Source: Candidatus Omnitrophota bacterium (GTDB taxonomy: Bacteria > Omnitrophota > Koll11 > JAHIPI01). From it: a DNA stretch of 14,900 bases. The notes under the pieces are model-generated. The model searched no databases. It worked only from the letters and a program-made list of their open reading frames with translations, and had not been told where the DNA came from. A program made the translations under genes and the position numbers. Shown piece after piece: positions 7,114 through 14,246 of this stretch; the stretch's first letter is position 1, and each line of letters begins with the position of its first letter. The stretch covers positions 1 through 14,900 of the forward strand of contig JAQUMG010000018.1 of the NCBI GenBank assembly GCA_028718265.1, written 5' to 3'.

Positions 7114-7141
7114 ATTATATCGGAATTACTGTTATAAACAA
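7114..7141 (-). promoter_or_regulatory. Possible internal promoter before the lipoprotein gene
   Basis: On the minus strand a perfect TATAAT (7114-7119) lies 16 bases downstream of TTGTTT (7136-7141), which is a weak -35 overlapping the end of the YgiQ gene. It falls in the 39-base gap, the largest in this gene run. AT-rich sequence raises the chance of a false match, so confidence is low. Confidence 0.35.
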
Positions 7142-8940
7142 GCGAATTTGGGTCTTTGCAGAGGTTTGTTTCCCCGGAAGAGCTTTTTCAGGCTCTCTTT
7201 ACGGAGTATCTTAAGGGCTCGAAGTATATATTTTCTGTTCTGCGGATTCTTGTATTGCAACAACGCCCTTTGCATTGCCCTCTCGCTCTGGGTCTTAGCT
7301 ACATACAAAGTTTTACCGGTAAGCGGATTTTTTCCGGTGTAATACATGGCACCTGAAATAGTCATGGGCAAAGGTATGTAGTCCTGGACCTGTTCGGGAT
7401 GAATATGATTTTTTGCCAGATATACCGCGAGTTCAAGGGCATCTTCCAGACGCGCTCCCGGATGACCTGATATGAAATAATTCACAAGGTACTGTTTCTT
7501 GCCCAACCGCTTATTAACCGTTTCAAATCTGTCGATAAATTTTTCATATTTCGTAAATGCGGGTTTGTTCATAAGCTCCAGGACCGAAGCGGTGCAATGT
7601 TCCGGAGCAACTTTCAGTTGTCCGCTTACATGGGCAGCGCACAATTCATGCAAATATCCATCCGAATAGCGGTCTATCAGTAAATCATACCGCACGCCGC
7701 TGCCGACGAATACATGTTTGACTCTGGGTATCTTTTTTAACTCCTTCCACAGGCGGATTGAGTGTTCATAGCCCAATGTAAGGTTTTTGCATTTTTCCGG
7801 CACGAGACACCGCCTGTTACGGCATGCGCCGGTTTTTTTCCATGAAGGGCACACTGCCATATACATATTTGCCGTCGGGCCGCCGATGTCGGTAATTGTT
7901 CCTCTGAATTTTTTATCTTCGGCGATTGCGGCTATCTCTTCCGCTACCGACTTAATACTGCGGCTCTGTATAATTCTGCCCTGATGCAGATATAAGGAGC
8001 AAAAGCTGCATCCGCCCGAGCATCCGCGGTGAGAAGTAATCGAATTTCTTACCGTTTCAAATCCCGGTACGCCGCCGTCTTTATTATATACAGGGTGCCA
8101 ATTTCGCATATAAGGCAGGGCGTATATGCCGTCCATTTCTTCCGTAGTAAGGGGGGCTGCTGGGGGATACTGCACGAGAAATCTGTCGCCGCATTTTTGA
8201 GCAATTGTCTTACCGGAAATAGGATCGGATTCAGAATAAATAGCCTCAAAGGCAACATTAAATGCATCCTTATCCTGGGCTATTTCCTCAAAAGAAGGGA
8301 CTAAAACATAATTCTTGATGCCATCCAGGGACTTTCGGGCGATGACTGTGCCGCTGATATTTTCCAGGCGGGTTAAATCGGCTGAGTCTTTCAGGCGGCA
8401 GGCTATCTCTAAAATCTGTTTCTCGCCCATTCCGTAAACAAGTATGTCGGCTTTTGAATCCACGAGGAGTGAGCGCCTAACCTTGTCCGACCAGTAATCG
8501 TAGTGGGCGAGCCTTCTCATGCTCGCTTCTATGCCGCCAAGGACAATCGGTACGCCCTTAAACGCCTCCTGCAACTTATTCGCATATACGATGCTTGCTC
8601 TTTCGGGCCTGAGAAGCGGCCGTCCTCCCGGCGAATAGTCATCCGTATTACGGATTTTTTTATTCGCGGTGTATCTCGCGAGCATTGAGTCGATGTTGCC
8701 TGCCGTAACGCCAAAAAATAGCTTCGGCCGGCCCAGCTTTTTAAAATCGTCGAGTATTCGCCAGTCCGGTTGCGCTATAATGCCGACCTTAAAGGCGGCT
8801 TTCTCCAGCATCCGTCCTATAAGTACGGCACCATACGAAGGATGATCAACATAGGCATCACCCGTGACCAGTATAATATCAAGTTCGTTCCATCCGCGCT
8901 TCTTTAAGTCCTCTTTCGAGATAGGTAAAAAGTCTTTCAT
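7132..8940 (-). CDS. ygiQ: YgiQ family radical SAM protein
   Basis: A 602-residue protein of the YgiQ family (UPF0313). The N-terminal B12-binding-like region has DIILVTGDAYVDHPSYG and an IVLGGIEASMRR motif, both hallmarks of the family. The radical SAM cluster motif RGC-x3-C-x2-C uses C307, C311 and C314 to hold the 4Fe-4S cluster that cleaves S-adenosylmethionine. A second cysteine-rich stretch (CPSWKKTGACRNRRCLVPEKC) is also typical. The C-terminus keeps a short DUF3362-like tail with YYTGKNPLTGKTLYV and then a basic end; E. coli YgiQ is longer (about 740). The exact reaction is unknown for the family. The ATG at 8940 follows AGGTGA, 10 bases after the other radical SAM gene, so the two are co-expressed. 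Confidence 0.96.
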   Translation of the reverse strand: MKDFLPISKEDLKKRGWNELDIILVTGDAYVDHPSYGAVLIGRMLEKAAFKVGIIAQPDWRILDDFKKLGRPKLFFGVTAGNIDSMLARYTANKKIRNTDDYSPGGRPLLRPERASIVYANKLQEAFKGVPIVLGGIEASMRRLAHYDYWSDKVRRSLLVDSKADILVYGMGEKQILEIACRLKDSADLTRLENISGTVIARKSLDGIKNYVLVPSFEEIAQDKDAFNVAFEAIYSESDPISGKTIAQKCGDRFLVQYPPAAPLTTEEMDGIYALPYMRNWHPVYNKDGGVPGFETVRNSITSHRGCSGGCSFCSLYLHQGRIIQSRSIKSVAEEIAAIAEDKKFRGTITDIGGPTANMYMAVCPSWKKTGACRNRRCLVPEKCKNLTLGYEHSIRLWKELKKIPRVKHVFVGSGVRYDLLIDRYSDGYLHELCAAHVSGQLKVAPEHCTASVLELMNKPAFTKYEKFIDRFETVNKRLGKKQYLVNYFISGHPGARLEDALELAVYLAKNHIHPEQVQDYIPLPMTISGAMYYTGKNPLTGKTLYVAKTQSERAMQRALLQYKNPQNRKYILRALKILRKESLKKLFRGNKPLQRPKFACL

Positions 8941-8950
8941 GCTCTTTCAC

Positions 8951-10255
8951 CTAAGTATTCAGAGGCGGCCTATTTGGTGCCAGCCAAGCCATATTACAAT
9001 TATGTTTTATCCATTCGTTGATAGTAAAATGGCCTATGAAGCGGAACATAGCATTTCTGAAGTGCAGCTGAATAAGCGAAGCGAATGCCCTGCGCAGAGA
9101 ATAAAATTTCGTATACGCCTGGAGAGTATTAATCTGCAGATCTCTTGCCGATAATAATTTCGGATTAAATACAACATGCTGGCCGTCATAAAGACTCCAG
9201 TCTTTTGTAAAAATCCTATTCTGGGCGTCGAGAGATTCATAGACTTTCGTGCCCGGGAACGGAGTAAGTATCGCCATCTGTATAGTGTCTATCTTATGCT
9301 TCATGGTGAACTTCAAGGTCTCCCATATGGCGCTCTTGCCGTCATCCTCTCCGCCCATAATAAACATGCCGTGGATCTTTATCTTTCTTCTGCGAAAGGA
9401 ACGTATAGCGCTCACGATCTCATCTAGGGTCTGCCTCTTCTGGTAGGCCTGTAACGTCGTGGGATTTATGGACTCGAACCCGACGCAGACGGTCCTGCAT
9501 CCTGCATGGGCCATGAGTCTTAAGAGCTCTTTATCTCTGGCGGCGTCACAGCGTACCTGGCAGTTCCAATGATTTATTTTATTCTCTAACAGAAGTTTCA
9601 GCAGAAGCCGCGTGCGTTTCGGATCAGCTGTAAAGTTGTCGTCTACGAAGAAGAACGATCTTGTGTGCCGTGATTTCATCTCTTTGATGATATTTTCGGC
9701 GCTGCGGAAACGATATTTGCGCCCGAAGATCTTTGTGACCGAGCAGAAACTGCAGTCAAAAGGGCATCCTCTTGACGTAGAGATGGGCATGGTAAGAAAC
9801 GACGGCCAGAAACCTTTGATTAATGTGAAATCGGGATTAGGCAAGGTGTCCAGATTTTCTACCGGCGTGCCGTAAACAATAGGCTCTTTTCTTCTGCCTT
9901 CGACTACGTCGACAATGACATCGTCGGCCTCTCCCACCACGACCTGCCTGCAGAACGGAAGAGCCTCATCAGGAAGCAGGCTTGCGTGAACGCCGCCGAT
10001 GATCACCTTCTCTTTGGGGAATTGCCCGGCTATCTCATAACCCCGCTTGGCAGTTGAAGTCAAAATGGAAATACCGATAAGATCTGCGTCGAGCTTCGAA
10101 TAATCGGGCTTATGAATATTTTCGTTGTAGATCTCTACCTCATGCCCCCTCTTTTTTAAGATGGTCCCCAGGTAGACCGGACCCAACAGGGGCATGGCCG
10201 AATTACTGTAGACATTTCCTTCTGAAGCAGTAGGCTCTATGAAAACTATTTTCAT
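8951..10255 (-). CDS. B12-binding domain radical SAM protein
   Basis: A 434-residue protein with the class B methylase-type layout. The N-terminal cobalamin-binding-like Rossmann domain (about 1-130) contains GPVYLGTILKKRGHEV and IIGGVHASLLPDEAL; it lacks the DxHxxG motif, as many members do, so any cobalamin would bind base-off without that histidine. The radical SAM core has C164, C168 and C171 in SRGCPFDCSFC, then a FFVDDNFTADP strand, CVGFESINP, and the GMFIMGGEDD segment. The C-terminus (about 345-434) is a helical tail ending in a basic-aromatic region. Members modify hopanoids, bacteriochlorophyll, antibiotics, tRNA and others, so no substrate is assigned. Its ATG directly abuts the stop codon of the preceding 53-aa gene (TGAATG), implying translational coupling. 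Confidence 0.93.
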   Translation of the reverse strand: MKIVFIEPTASEGNVYSNSAMPLLGPVYLGTILKKRGHEVEIYNENIHKPDYSKLDADLIGISILTSTAKRGYEIAGQFPKEKVIIGGVHASLLPDEALPFCRQVVVGEADDVIVDVVEGRRKEPIVYGTPVENLDTLPNPDFTLIKGFWPSFLTMPISTSRGCPFDCSFCSVTKIFGRKYRFRSAENIIKEMKSRHTRSFFFVDDNFTADPKRTRLLLKLLLENKINHWNCQVRCDAARDKELLRLMAHAGCRTVCVGFESINPTTLQAYQKRQTLDEIVSAIRSFRRRKIKIHGMFIMGGEDDGKSAIWETLKFTMKHKIDTIQMAILTPFPGTKVYESLDAQNRIFTKDWSLYDGQHVVFNPKLLSARDLQINTLQAYTKFYSLRRAFASLIQLHFRNAMFRFIGHFTINEWIKHNCNMAWLAPNRPPLNT

Positions 10256-10417
10256 TCAGCGCCTTATGAGAGGCAGTGATGATATCTGCATCATGTTAAC
10301 CTGCTGATGAACGTAGCAATAGGTCTCAGGATTATATATACTCAAAATATGTCCGCAACCTAAAAATTTGCATACCCTGCGTTTTTTGTTCGTCTTTATC
10401 TTCCCTTTATATACCAT
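10256..10417 (-). CDS. 53-aa protein with Cys/His zinc-binding-type motif
   Basis: A short gene encoding 53 residues that starts at the ATG at 10417 with AGGGAGG just upstream and ends in TGA that directly touches the ATG of the radical SAM gene. The first 15 residues are strongly basic (MVYKGKIKTNKKRR). Next comes a C-x4-C ... C-x2-H arrangement: C16, C21, then C34 and H37 in YCYVH. The segment GCGHILSIYNPETYCYVH looks like a compact zinc finger of the kind seen in small bacterial proteins with a CxxxxC...SxYNxxxxCxxH pattern. Basic tail plus zinc knuckle suggests nucleic-acid or ribosome binding, which is inference. It has its own near-consensus promoter and leads the ten-gene run. The good start, strong site, promoter and coupling argue it is real. 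Confidence 0.8.
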   Translation of the reverse strand: MVYKGKIKTNKKRRVCKFLGCGHILSIYNPETYCYVHQQVNMMQISSLPLIRR

Positions 10418-10437
10418 TTGCTGCCTCCCTTACTCTT

Positions 10438-10466
10438 ATTGTACCCCCGCCAGCGACATTTGTCCA
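10438..10466 (-). promoter_or_regulatory. Sigma70-type promoter of the ten-gene minus-strand run
   Basis: On the minus strand TGGACA (10461-10466) is followed by a 17-base spacer and TACAAT (10438-10443), each one base from consensus. The predicted start near 10431 gives a short leader that already contains the AGGGAGG site before the ATG at 10417. Its -35 lies 15 bases from the -35 of the divergent promoter, so a regulator binding between them could control both. Confidence 0.75.
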
Positions 10467-10481
10467 TCGGTATCTCTCCTC

Positions 10482-10510
10482 TTGACGCTTAGCGCTTTCA
10501 GAGGTATAAT
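10482..10510 (+). promoter_or_regulatory. Sigma70-type promoter for the two small plus-strand genes
   Basis: TTGACG (10482-10487), a 17-base spacer and a perfect TATAAT (10505-10510) form a near-ideal housekeeping promoter. The predicted transcription start is near 10517, exactly where the first leader hairpin begins. It is divergent from the minus-strand promoter just upstream. Confidence 0.8.
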
Positions 10511-10516
10511 AATGGC

Positions 10517-10564
10517 ACTCGGGATTCCCCCGGGTCAAAAGCCTGCCTGCCGGCAGGCAGGGAG
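10517..10564 (+). promoter_or_regulatory. Leader with two tandem hairpins, the second overlapping the ribosome-binding site
   Basis: Hairpin 1: ACTCGGG (10517-10523) pairs with CCCGGGT (10529-10535), 7 bp including one U-G, starting at the predicted 5' end. Hairpin 2: the 20-bp perfect palindrome CCTGCCTGCCGGCAGGCAGG at 10542-10561 can fold as an 8-bp GC-rich stem with loop CCGG. The ribosome-binding site AGGGAG (10559-10564) begins inside its 3' arm, so folding would hide half of it. A 5'-end hairpin can also protect against decay. The same palindrome, as I recall, is a dispersed repeat in groundwater candidate-phylum genomes, so it may simply have inserted here; regulation is inference. Confidence 0.55.
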
Positions 10565-10570
10565 CATACG

Positions 10571-10735
10571 TTGGCAAGAGATAATTATTCATATAAAAAG
10601 TATGCCAGGGAACTGGCAAAGAAAAAGAAGAAAGAAGACAAAGCACAGCGCAGGCTGGATAAAAAGAATGCACAGTCTGATAACGAAGTAAAAAACCCTC
10701 CGACACGCCCAGAGACTGAGCTTGCCGGAGAATAG
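10571..10735 (+). CDS. 54-aa lysine-rich basic protein
   Basis: It starts with TTG at 10571, chosen because AGGGAG lies 6 bases upstream and the whole frame is open from there to TAG at 10733. The protein begins MARDNYSYKKYAREL and continues with a run of five lysines, then KAQRRLDKK, giving a highly charged, probably helical coiled segment (about 10-35); the rest is acidic and proline-containing (NPPTRPETELAGE). I recall small conserved proteins with this RDNYSYKK...KKKKKE...RRLDKKN pattern, apparently nucleic-acid associated, but no characterised member. It has its own promoter and precedes the CxxC protein by 17 bases. The motif-rich, open frame with good expression signals is the evidence that it is real. 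Confidence 0.78.
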   Translation: MARDNYSYKKYARELAKKKKKEDKAQRRLDKKNAQSDNEVKNPPTRPETELAGE

Positions 10736-10752
10736 AAAGAGGAGTGAGTAAT

Positions 10753-10917
10753 ATGGGATATCAAGGTGGCGGTGGATTTGGCAGCGGCCCGAGAGAGATG
10801 CATAAGGCAATCTGCGCAGATTGCAAAAAAGAATGTGAAGTACCTTTCAAACCCAGAGAAGACCGTCCGGTATACTGCAAGGAATGTTTTTCGAAGCACA
10901 AGGAAAGCAGCCGTTAA
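10753..10917 (+). CDS. 54-aa zinc-ribbon-type protein (two CxxC pairs)
   Basis: The ATG at 10753 follows GGAG about 9 bases upstream, 17 bases after the previous stop. A glycine-rich N-terminus (GGGGFGSG) is followed by REMHKAICADC, then KKECEVPFKPREDRPVYCKECF. The four cysteines are C21 and C24 (CADC) and C42 and C45 (CKEC), with a fifth at C28; the two CxxC pairs form a zinc-ribbon-like knuckle. I recognise this as a widespread small CxxC-x(n)-CxxC protein of candidate-phylum and deltaproteobacterial genomes, with the conserved core HKA-CxxCxxxxEVPFKPxxxRPVYCxxC. It probably binds RNA or DNA, but no function is established that I know of. It is probably co-transcribed with the lysine-rich protein. 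Confidence 0.88.
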   Translation: MGYQGGGGFGSGPREMHKAICADCKKECEVPFKPREDRPVYCKECFSKHKESSR

Positions 10918-10949
10918 GTAATCCGCCCGGTTTATGCGGGTATTTACTT
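10916..10949 (+). terminator. Possible weak terminator after the two small genes
   Basis: Outer arms AAGTAA (10916-10921) and TTACTT (10944-10949) and an inner CCGC/GCGG stem form a bulged hairpin that overlaps the stop codon region. No long T-run follows, so it is weak. The stronger palindrome at 10974-11009 is a better candidate for termination in both directions. Confidence 0.3.
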
Positions 10950-10973
10950 CTTGATGAAGGCATAGTAATTGCA

Positions 10974-11009
10974 ATGGGGTCATGCTTATTTTGATAAGCA
11001 TGACCCCAT
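10974..11009. repeat. REP-like palindrome, perfect 16-bp stem; probable bidirectional terminator
   Basis: ATGGGGTCATGCTTAT (10974-10989) and its exact complement (10994-11009) surround a 4-base loop TTTG. It sits between the convergent ends of the zinc-ribbon gene and mscL, so it could stop transcription from both sides, although the flanks are not T-rich. The GGGGTCA...TGACCCC ends resemble REP elements mobilised by Y1-type REP-associated transposases (family knowledge recalled, not searched). It begins only 4 bases beyond the mscL stop codon. Confidence 0.75.
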
Positions 11010-11013
11010 CTTC

Positions 11014-11352
11014 TTATAACTCTGCTTTTTTGCCTGTTTTCCTTTTAAGCTTATTAATCGCTTTTACCACCAGGAAAATCGAGAATGCTACAATTGTAAA
11101 ATCAAGCAGATTATTTATGAACTGCCCGTATTTAATGACAACGGCCGGGGAGGTCAGCGTCGCTTCTTTGAGAGTTATCGCCAATTTGCTGAAATCTACT
11201 CCGCCTACCAGCAATCCTATAGGCGGCATGATCACGTCATTCACTAAAGATGAAACGATCTTGCCGAACGCAGCGCCGATTACAATACCCACCGCCATAT
11301 CTATGGCACTACCCTTTATTGCAAACTCTTTGAATTCACTTATTATAGACAT
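11014..11352 (-). CDS. mscL: Large-conductance mechanosensitive channel, short C-terminus
   Basis: A 112-residue MscL, the homopentameric inner-membrane pore that opens under membrane tension to release solutes in hypo-osmotic shock. The S1 helix [16 protein letters not shown]1 (about 16-46, with the gate-region pattern [14 protein letters not shown]), the loop [11 protein letters not shown], and TM2 (about 78-100) match the family closely. The protein ends after [14 protein letters not shown], lacking the roughly 25-residue cytoplasmic helix bundle (KEEVLLTEIRDLL in E. coli, 136 aa). Truncated channels remain functional in E. coli, so activity is plausible. The stop codon sits next to a REP-like palindrome, which may have caused the shortening. 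It is the last gene of the right-hand minus-strand run, 22 bases after the repeat protein. Confidence 0.97.
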   Translation of the reverse strand: MSIISEFKEFAIKGSAIDMAVGIVIGAAFGKIVSSLVNDVIMPPIGLLVGGVDFSKLAITLKEATLTSPAVVIKYGQFINNLLDFTIVAFSIFLVVKAINKLKRKTGKKAEL

Positions 11353-11374
11353 TTAGCCCACCCTGCTTTCCTGT

Positions 11375-12043
11375 TCAGAACGACCAATTAGCGAGAACCG
11401 TGAACTCCATGGGTTTCTTATTGCCGTTGTAGTTGCCGAGACCTATTTGAAGACCATCGAGAGATTTCGTGTAGTTAACGAGTCCCAGCTGAAACCCGTG
11501 CATCTCGGCGGCATAATTTACAAATCCGCCCTGGAAACCCCGGAATGACCCTTCGTTATAATTCACCACACCTAAATCTATGCCGACGGACTCGCCTTTA
11601 GAAACATTTACAACGCCGACCTGTACACCATGCATGAATCCTTCTGTCCAGTTCACAAGGCCCCACTGTATGCCGGTGAGATCGCCTTCGCTAACATTCG
11701 CCATACCGTACTGCAGGCCGACAAAACGTTTTTTGGCATAGTTTAGTAGGCCAGCCTGCCAGCCATAGCAGGAACCCTCAACCCAGTTTCCAAGACCCCA
11801 TTCTATGCCTTTAACATTACCCGTAGCTCTGTTTACACCAAGCCAGGCAAAGCTTAAACCGGTAACATCTTCATTAACGGTGTAAAACAAGCTAAGACGT
11901 ACACCTTCAATAGATTCTTCCTCAGGAACAAGCTGAACAGGATTAAAGACAGCCAACTGAAGAGGTTTCGCCTCGGCGGCTTCTGCCAACTGCGGCGTTA
12001 TAACTAAACCCAGCAAAATCAAAAATAAAATATTTCTTATCAT
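11375..12043 (-). CDS. LA_2272-type surface repeat protein, probable outer-membrane location
   Basis: A 222-residue protein. The ATG at 12043 has AGGAGGAG just upstream; a longer frame beginning at 12091 lacks a site. A Sec signal peptide (hydrophobic to about residue 16, cleavage near AEAAEA, about 20-23) leads to a mature part dominated by nine tandem repeats of about 15 residues (about residues 75-210). The repeat pattern is G-[IVLF]-[QED]-x-G-[LVM]-x-N-[YWV]-x-x-G/K, as in GLQYGMANVSEGDLT and GIQWGLVNWTEGFMH. Alternating G/hydrophobic and N-aromatic positions suggest a beta-solenoid or barrel, and the chain ends in WSF, a C-terminal phenylalanine as used by outer-membrane barrels. This is the LA_2272/LA_2273-type surface repeat family. 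Function unknown; surface exposure inferred. Confidence 0.85.
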   Translation of the reverse strand: MIRNILFLILLGLVITPQLAEAAEAKPLQLAVFNPVQLVPEEESIEGVRLSLFYTVNEDVTGLSFAWLGVNRATGNVKGIEWGLGNWVEGSCYGWQAGLLNYAKKRFVGLQYGMANVSEGDLTGIQWGLVNWTEGFMHGVQVGVVNVSKGESVGIDLGVVNYNEGSFRGFQGGFVNYAAEMHGFQLGLVNYTKSLDGLQIGLGNYNGNKKPMEFTVLANWSF

Positions 12044-12074
12044 GCGCCTCTCCTCCTTTTTTCCAATTGTATTA

Positions 12075-12857
12075 TTATTTTCCGCTACCAAATGGTAGCT
12101 TATTTAATCCTTCTTTTAATGTCTTTTCGGCGCCGCTGACAGCTTCTTGGGCCTTCTGGACGGTTTCGCCTGTGATTTTCTGGGCGCTCCCGAGAACATC
12201 AGAAACGCTGCCCTGCAGTCCTTTCAGGTCAAAGTTTGTAAGGCTTGCTATTGAAGTACCCATAAGGGCCTTCACCACTATCAAACTTACAAGAGAATAT
12301 GCATTCGTGATGTTGGTATATTTTTCATCGAGATTTATATTGAACTCGCGAATTGACGGCGTACCGCCTTTAGAGTAATCTTTAAATACGACTTTCCCTA
12401 TTTTAAGCTGCAAATTATCTATTGCCAATGCCGGAAGTTCGCCACCTTCCTTGCCCGGCGATTTTTTGCCGCTTTTTTGTGCCTGCACCACTTTTAAAGA
12501 GTCAAGGTTAAGTTCACCTTTCTCATTTTTGACAACGGTAAACTCTTTCATATTAATACGGAGTTCCGGCAGGTGGATCTTCTTCTGAAATATTGCCGGC
12601 AAGTCGTATTTAACGTAGATCTCAGGCATTTCCAGCATAATAGCGTCTTTATATCCCGAAGGATTGAATAACTTCAGATTTTTTATATCTACTAACGTAT
12701 TTATAACTCCGACCTTAAAACTTCCCATGCTCAACTTCAGGCCGGTCACCAGCTGCGTTCCTTTTTCAACAGATGTCTTTATGACTACGTCTTTAACGAC
12801 GGACAATCCGAGTAATGCGACCAATACGATAATCAATATAGTCAATACTTTTTTCAT
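12075..12857 (-). CDS. AsmA-like membrane-anchored periplasmic protein
   Basis: A 260-residue protein with one N-terminal membrane anchor (about 4-22). Residues about 25-190 have the AsmA/DUF748-type beta pattern: GLKLSMGSFKVGVINTLVDIKNLKLFNPSGYKDAIMLEMPEIYVKYDLPAI, then LPELRINMKEFTVVKNEKGELNLDSL, and later IDNLQLKIGKVVFKDY. AsmA-family proteins span or line the periplasm and are implicated in moving phospholipids to the outer membrane; this one is short (E. coli AsmA is about 617), so it may be a small bridging or accessory member. A linker of K/G/E residues (about 128-140) and a C-terminal amphipathic helix rich in A, K, E and Q (about 220-250) are visible. GGAGAAGGA precedes the ATG. It lies between a TPR protein and the repeat protein. 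Confidence 0.82.
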   Translation of the reverse strand: MKKVLTILIIVLVALLGLSVVKDVVIKTSVEKGTQLVTGLKLSMGSFKVGVINTLVDIKNLKLFNPSGYKDAIMLEMPEIYVKYDLPAIFQKKIHLPELRINMKEFTVVKNEKGELNLDSLKVVQAQKSGKKSPGKEGGELPALAIDNLQLKIGKVVFKDYSKGGTPSIREFNINLDEKYTNITNAYSLVSLIVVKALMGTSIASLTNFDLKGLQGSVSDVLGSAQKITGETVQKAQEAVSGAEKTLKEGLNKLPFGSGK

Positions 12858-12872
12858 AATCCTTCTCCTTTC

Positions 12873-14246
12873 TTATTTCTTTAAAACCTTCTCAGCCGGG
12901 TTGTCATGGGGGTATTTGCGCAGACTCTCCTCCCATGTCTCTTTTGCCTTCTCCCTGTCCCCGGACTTATAATAGGCATAACCTAAATTATAATACGACG
13001 CTTTATCTTTTTTGACAGAAAACGCTTTTTTGAAATAATATAGCGCCTTGCGGTGCTCCCCCTTTTCCCCGTATAAAGCGCCTATATTAACATTCGCTTC
13101 GTAAAAATCAGGGTGCGATATCAATACTTTCTTATATTCATCCATTGCCTTTTCTTTCAGGTTCATCTTCTCATAAAGTCCTCCCAGTCCGTTATGTGCA
13201 AATGGATTATCCGGATTAAGCGCTATGGCACTGCAAAAGGCGTCTTCAGCTTCTTTGTATCGCCCTAATTCCGTATAAGTTATGGCCAGATTCGCATAAA
13301 CCACGCTTTCCTTCATGCCTTTTTCTATTGCCAGGTTATAGTACTTTACGGCGTTTTCCAAAAGCCCTCTTGCCCCATACGCAGTCCCGAGATTATAATA
13401 TATTCTGGCTTTTTTGGGGGAGAATTTTAAAGTAGATGAGTATATCGACAGGTCATTTTTCCAGTCTTTGTTCCTGGCAGCCGATTTGAATCCGTACAAC
13501 AAGGCGACGATAATAAACAATGTCATAACAAAAATATATACGGCTTTTTTATCCGTGAGCCGCGTCAGCAAAGCGGAAACGGCCAGAAAAAAACCTATGG
13601 ATGGAATGTATAACCAGTGTTCCGCCATAAGAGCGTTTATCGGCACTATGTTTGAAACAGGAATTAAGAATAACAAAAACCATGCGATTCCGAAAAATAC
13701 CGTCCTGGACTTTTTATAAGCCGTAACCGTAAGAAATAAAGCGCAGATGAAACCCGCTACTGCCAGTACCGGCTCGCCGCTGAACGCAGATGCAACTACG
13801 GGAATCTCTCTTTCCATGTGAAGATTTGACGGATATATCAGAAGACATAGATATTCTGTCAGAATCCGCCACATCGTCATAATTCGCGCGATTATATCAC
13901 CGCCCGGAACAACCGTTTCCTTCGCGGGAGTAAAATCAAATACCATAAGCCGAAGCCCTATGTAAACGATAACGACGGCTAAGTAACCGGAATATCTTTT
14001 AAGTACGCCGCTTAGAAAGCTTGCCTTTTTGTATATGATGTCATAAATAATAAGTGCCAGCGGAAAGACTATCGCGATTTCTTTGGACAAAATTGCGAGC
14101 ACAAAAGTTATTAACGACAGGGCTCTGTATGCTTTTTGCTCAAAACCGATATAAAAAATAAAAGCGAGCAGGATAAAAAAACAGGCCAGAAGGTCTGCTC
14201 TGCCGCTTATATAAGCGACGGCGCCCGTCTGGACAGGATGAACTAA
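12873..14246 (-). pseudogene. GT-C/TMTC-like membrane protein with TPRs, C-terminal part after a frameshift
   Basis: The second part of a gene split by a one-base shift near 14245-14248 (see the entry for 14243-14623); joined, the protein would be about 583 residues. This part begins with LVHPVQTGAVAYISGRADLLA, the hallmark of TMTC-like/GT-C O-mannosyltransferase-type proteins, followed by about eight to nine membrane segments to residue about 360 of the joined protein. It continues with five tetratricopeptide repeats (from ARIYYNLGTAYGARG to DREKAKETWEESLRKYP), a cytoplasmic or periplasmic protein-docking domain. Activity as a lipid-linked sugar transferase is inferred from the fold. The frame stays open to TAA with normal codon use, so it is either recently broken or a sequencing error. 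It ends 15 bases before the AsmA-like gene. Confidence 0.85.

Noticed and set aside
10585..11001. Minus-strand open frames of 73-138 codons opposite the two small plus-strand genes
   Set aside because: They run antisense to genes with clear promoter, ribosome-binding sites and recognisable cysteine motifs, and cross the palindrome.
10974..11009. Insertion sequence or transposase gene at the palindrome
   Set aside because: Only the palindrome is present; no Y1 or other transposase frame lies next to it, so it is called a REP-like repeat only.
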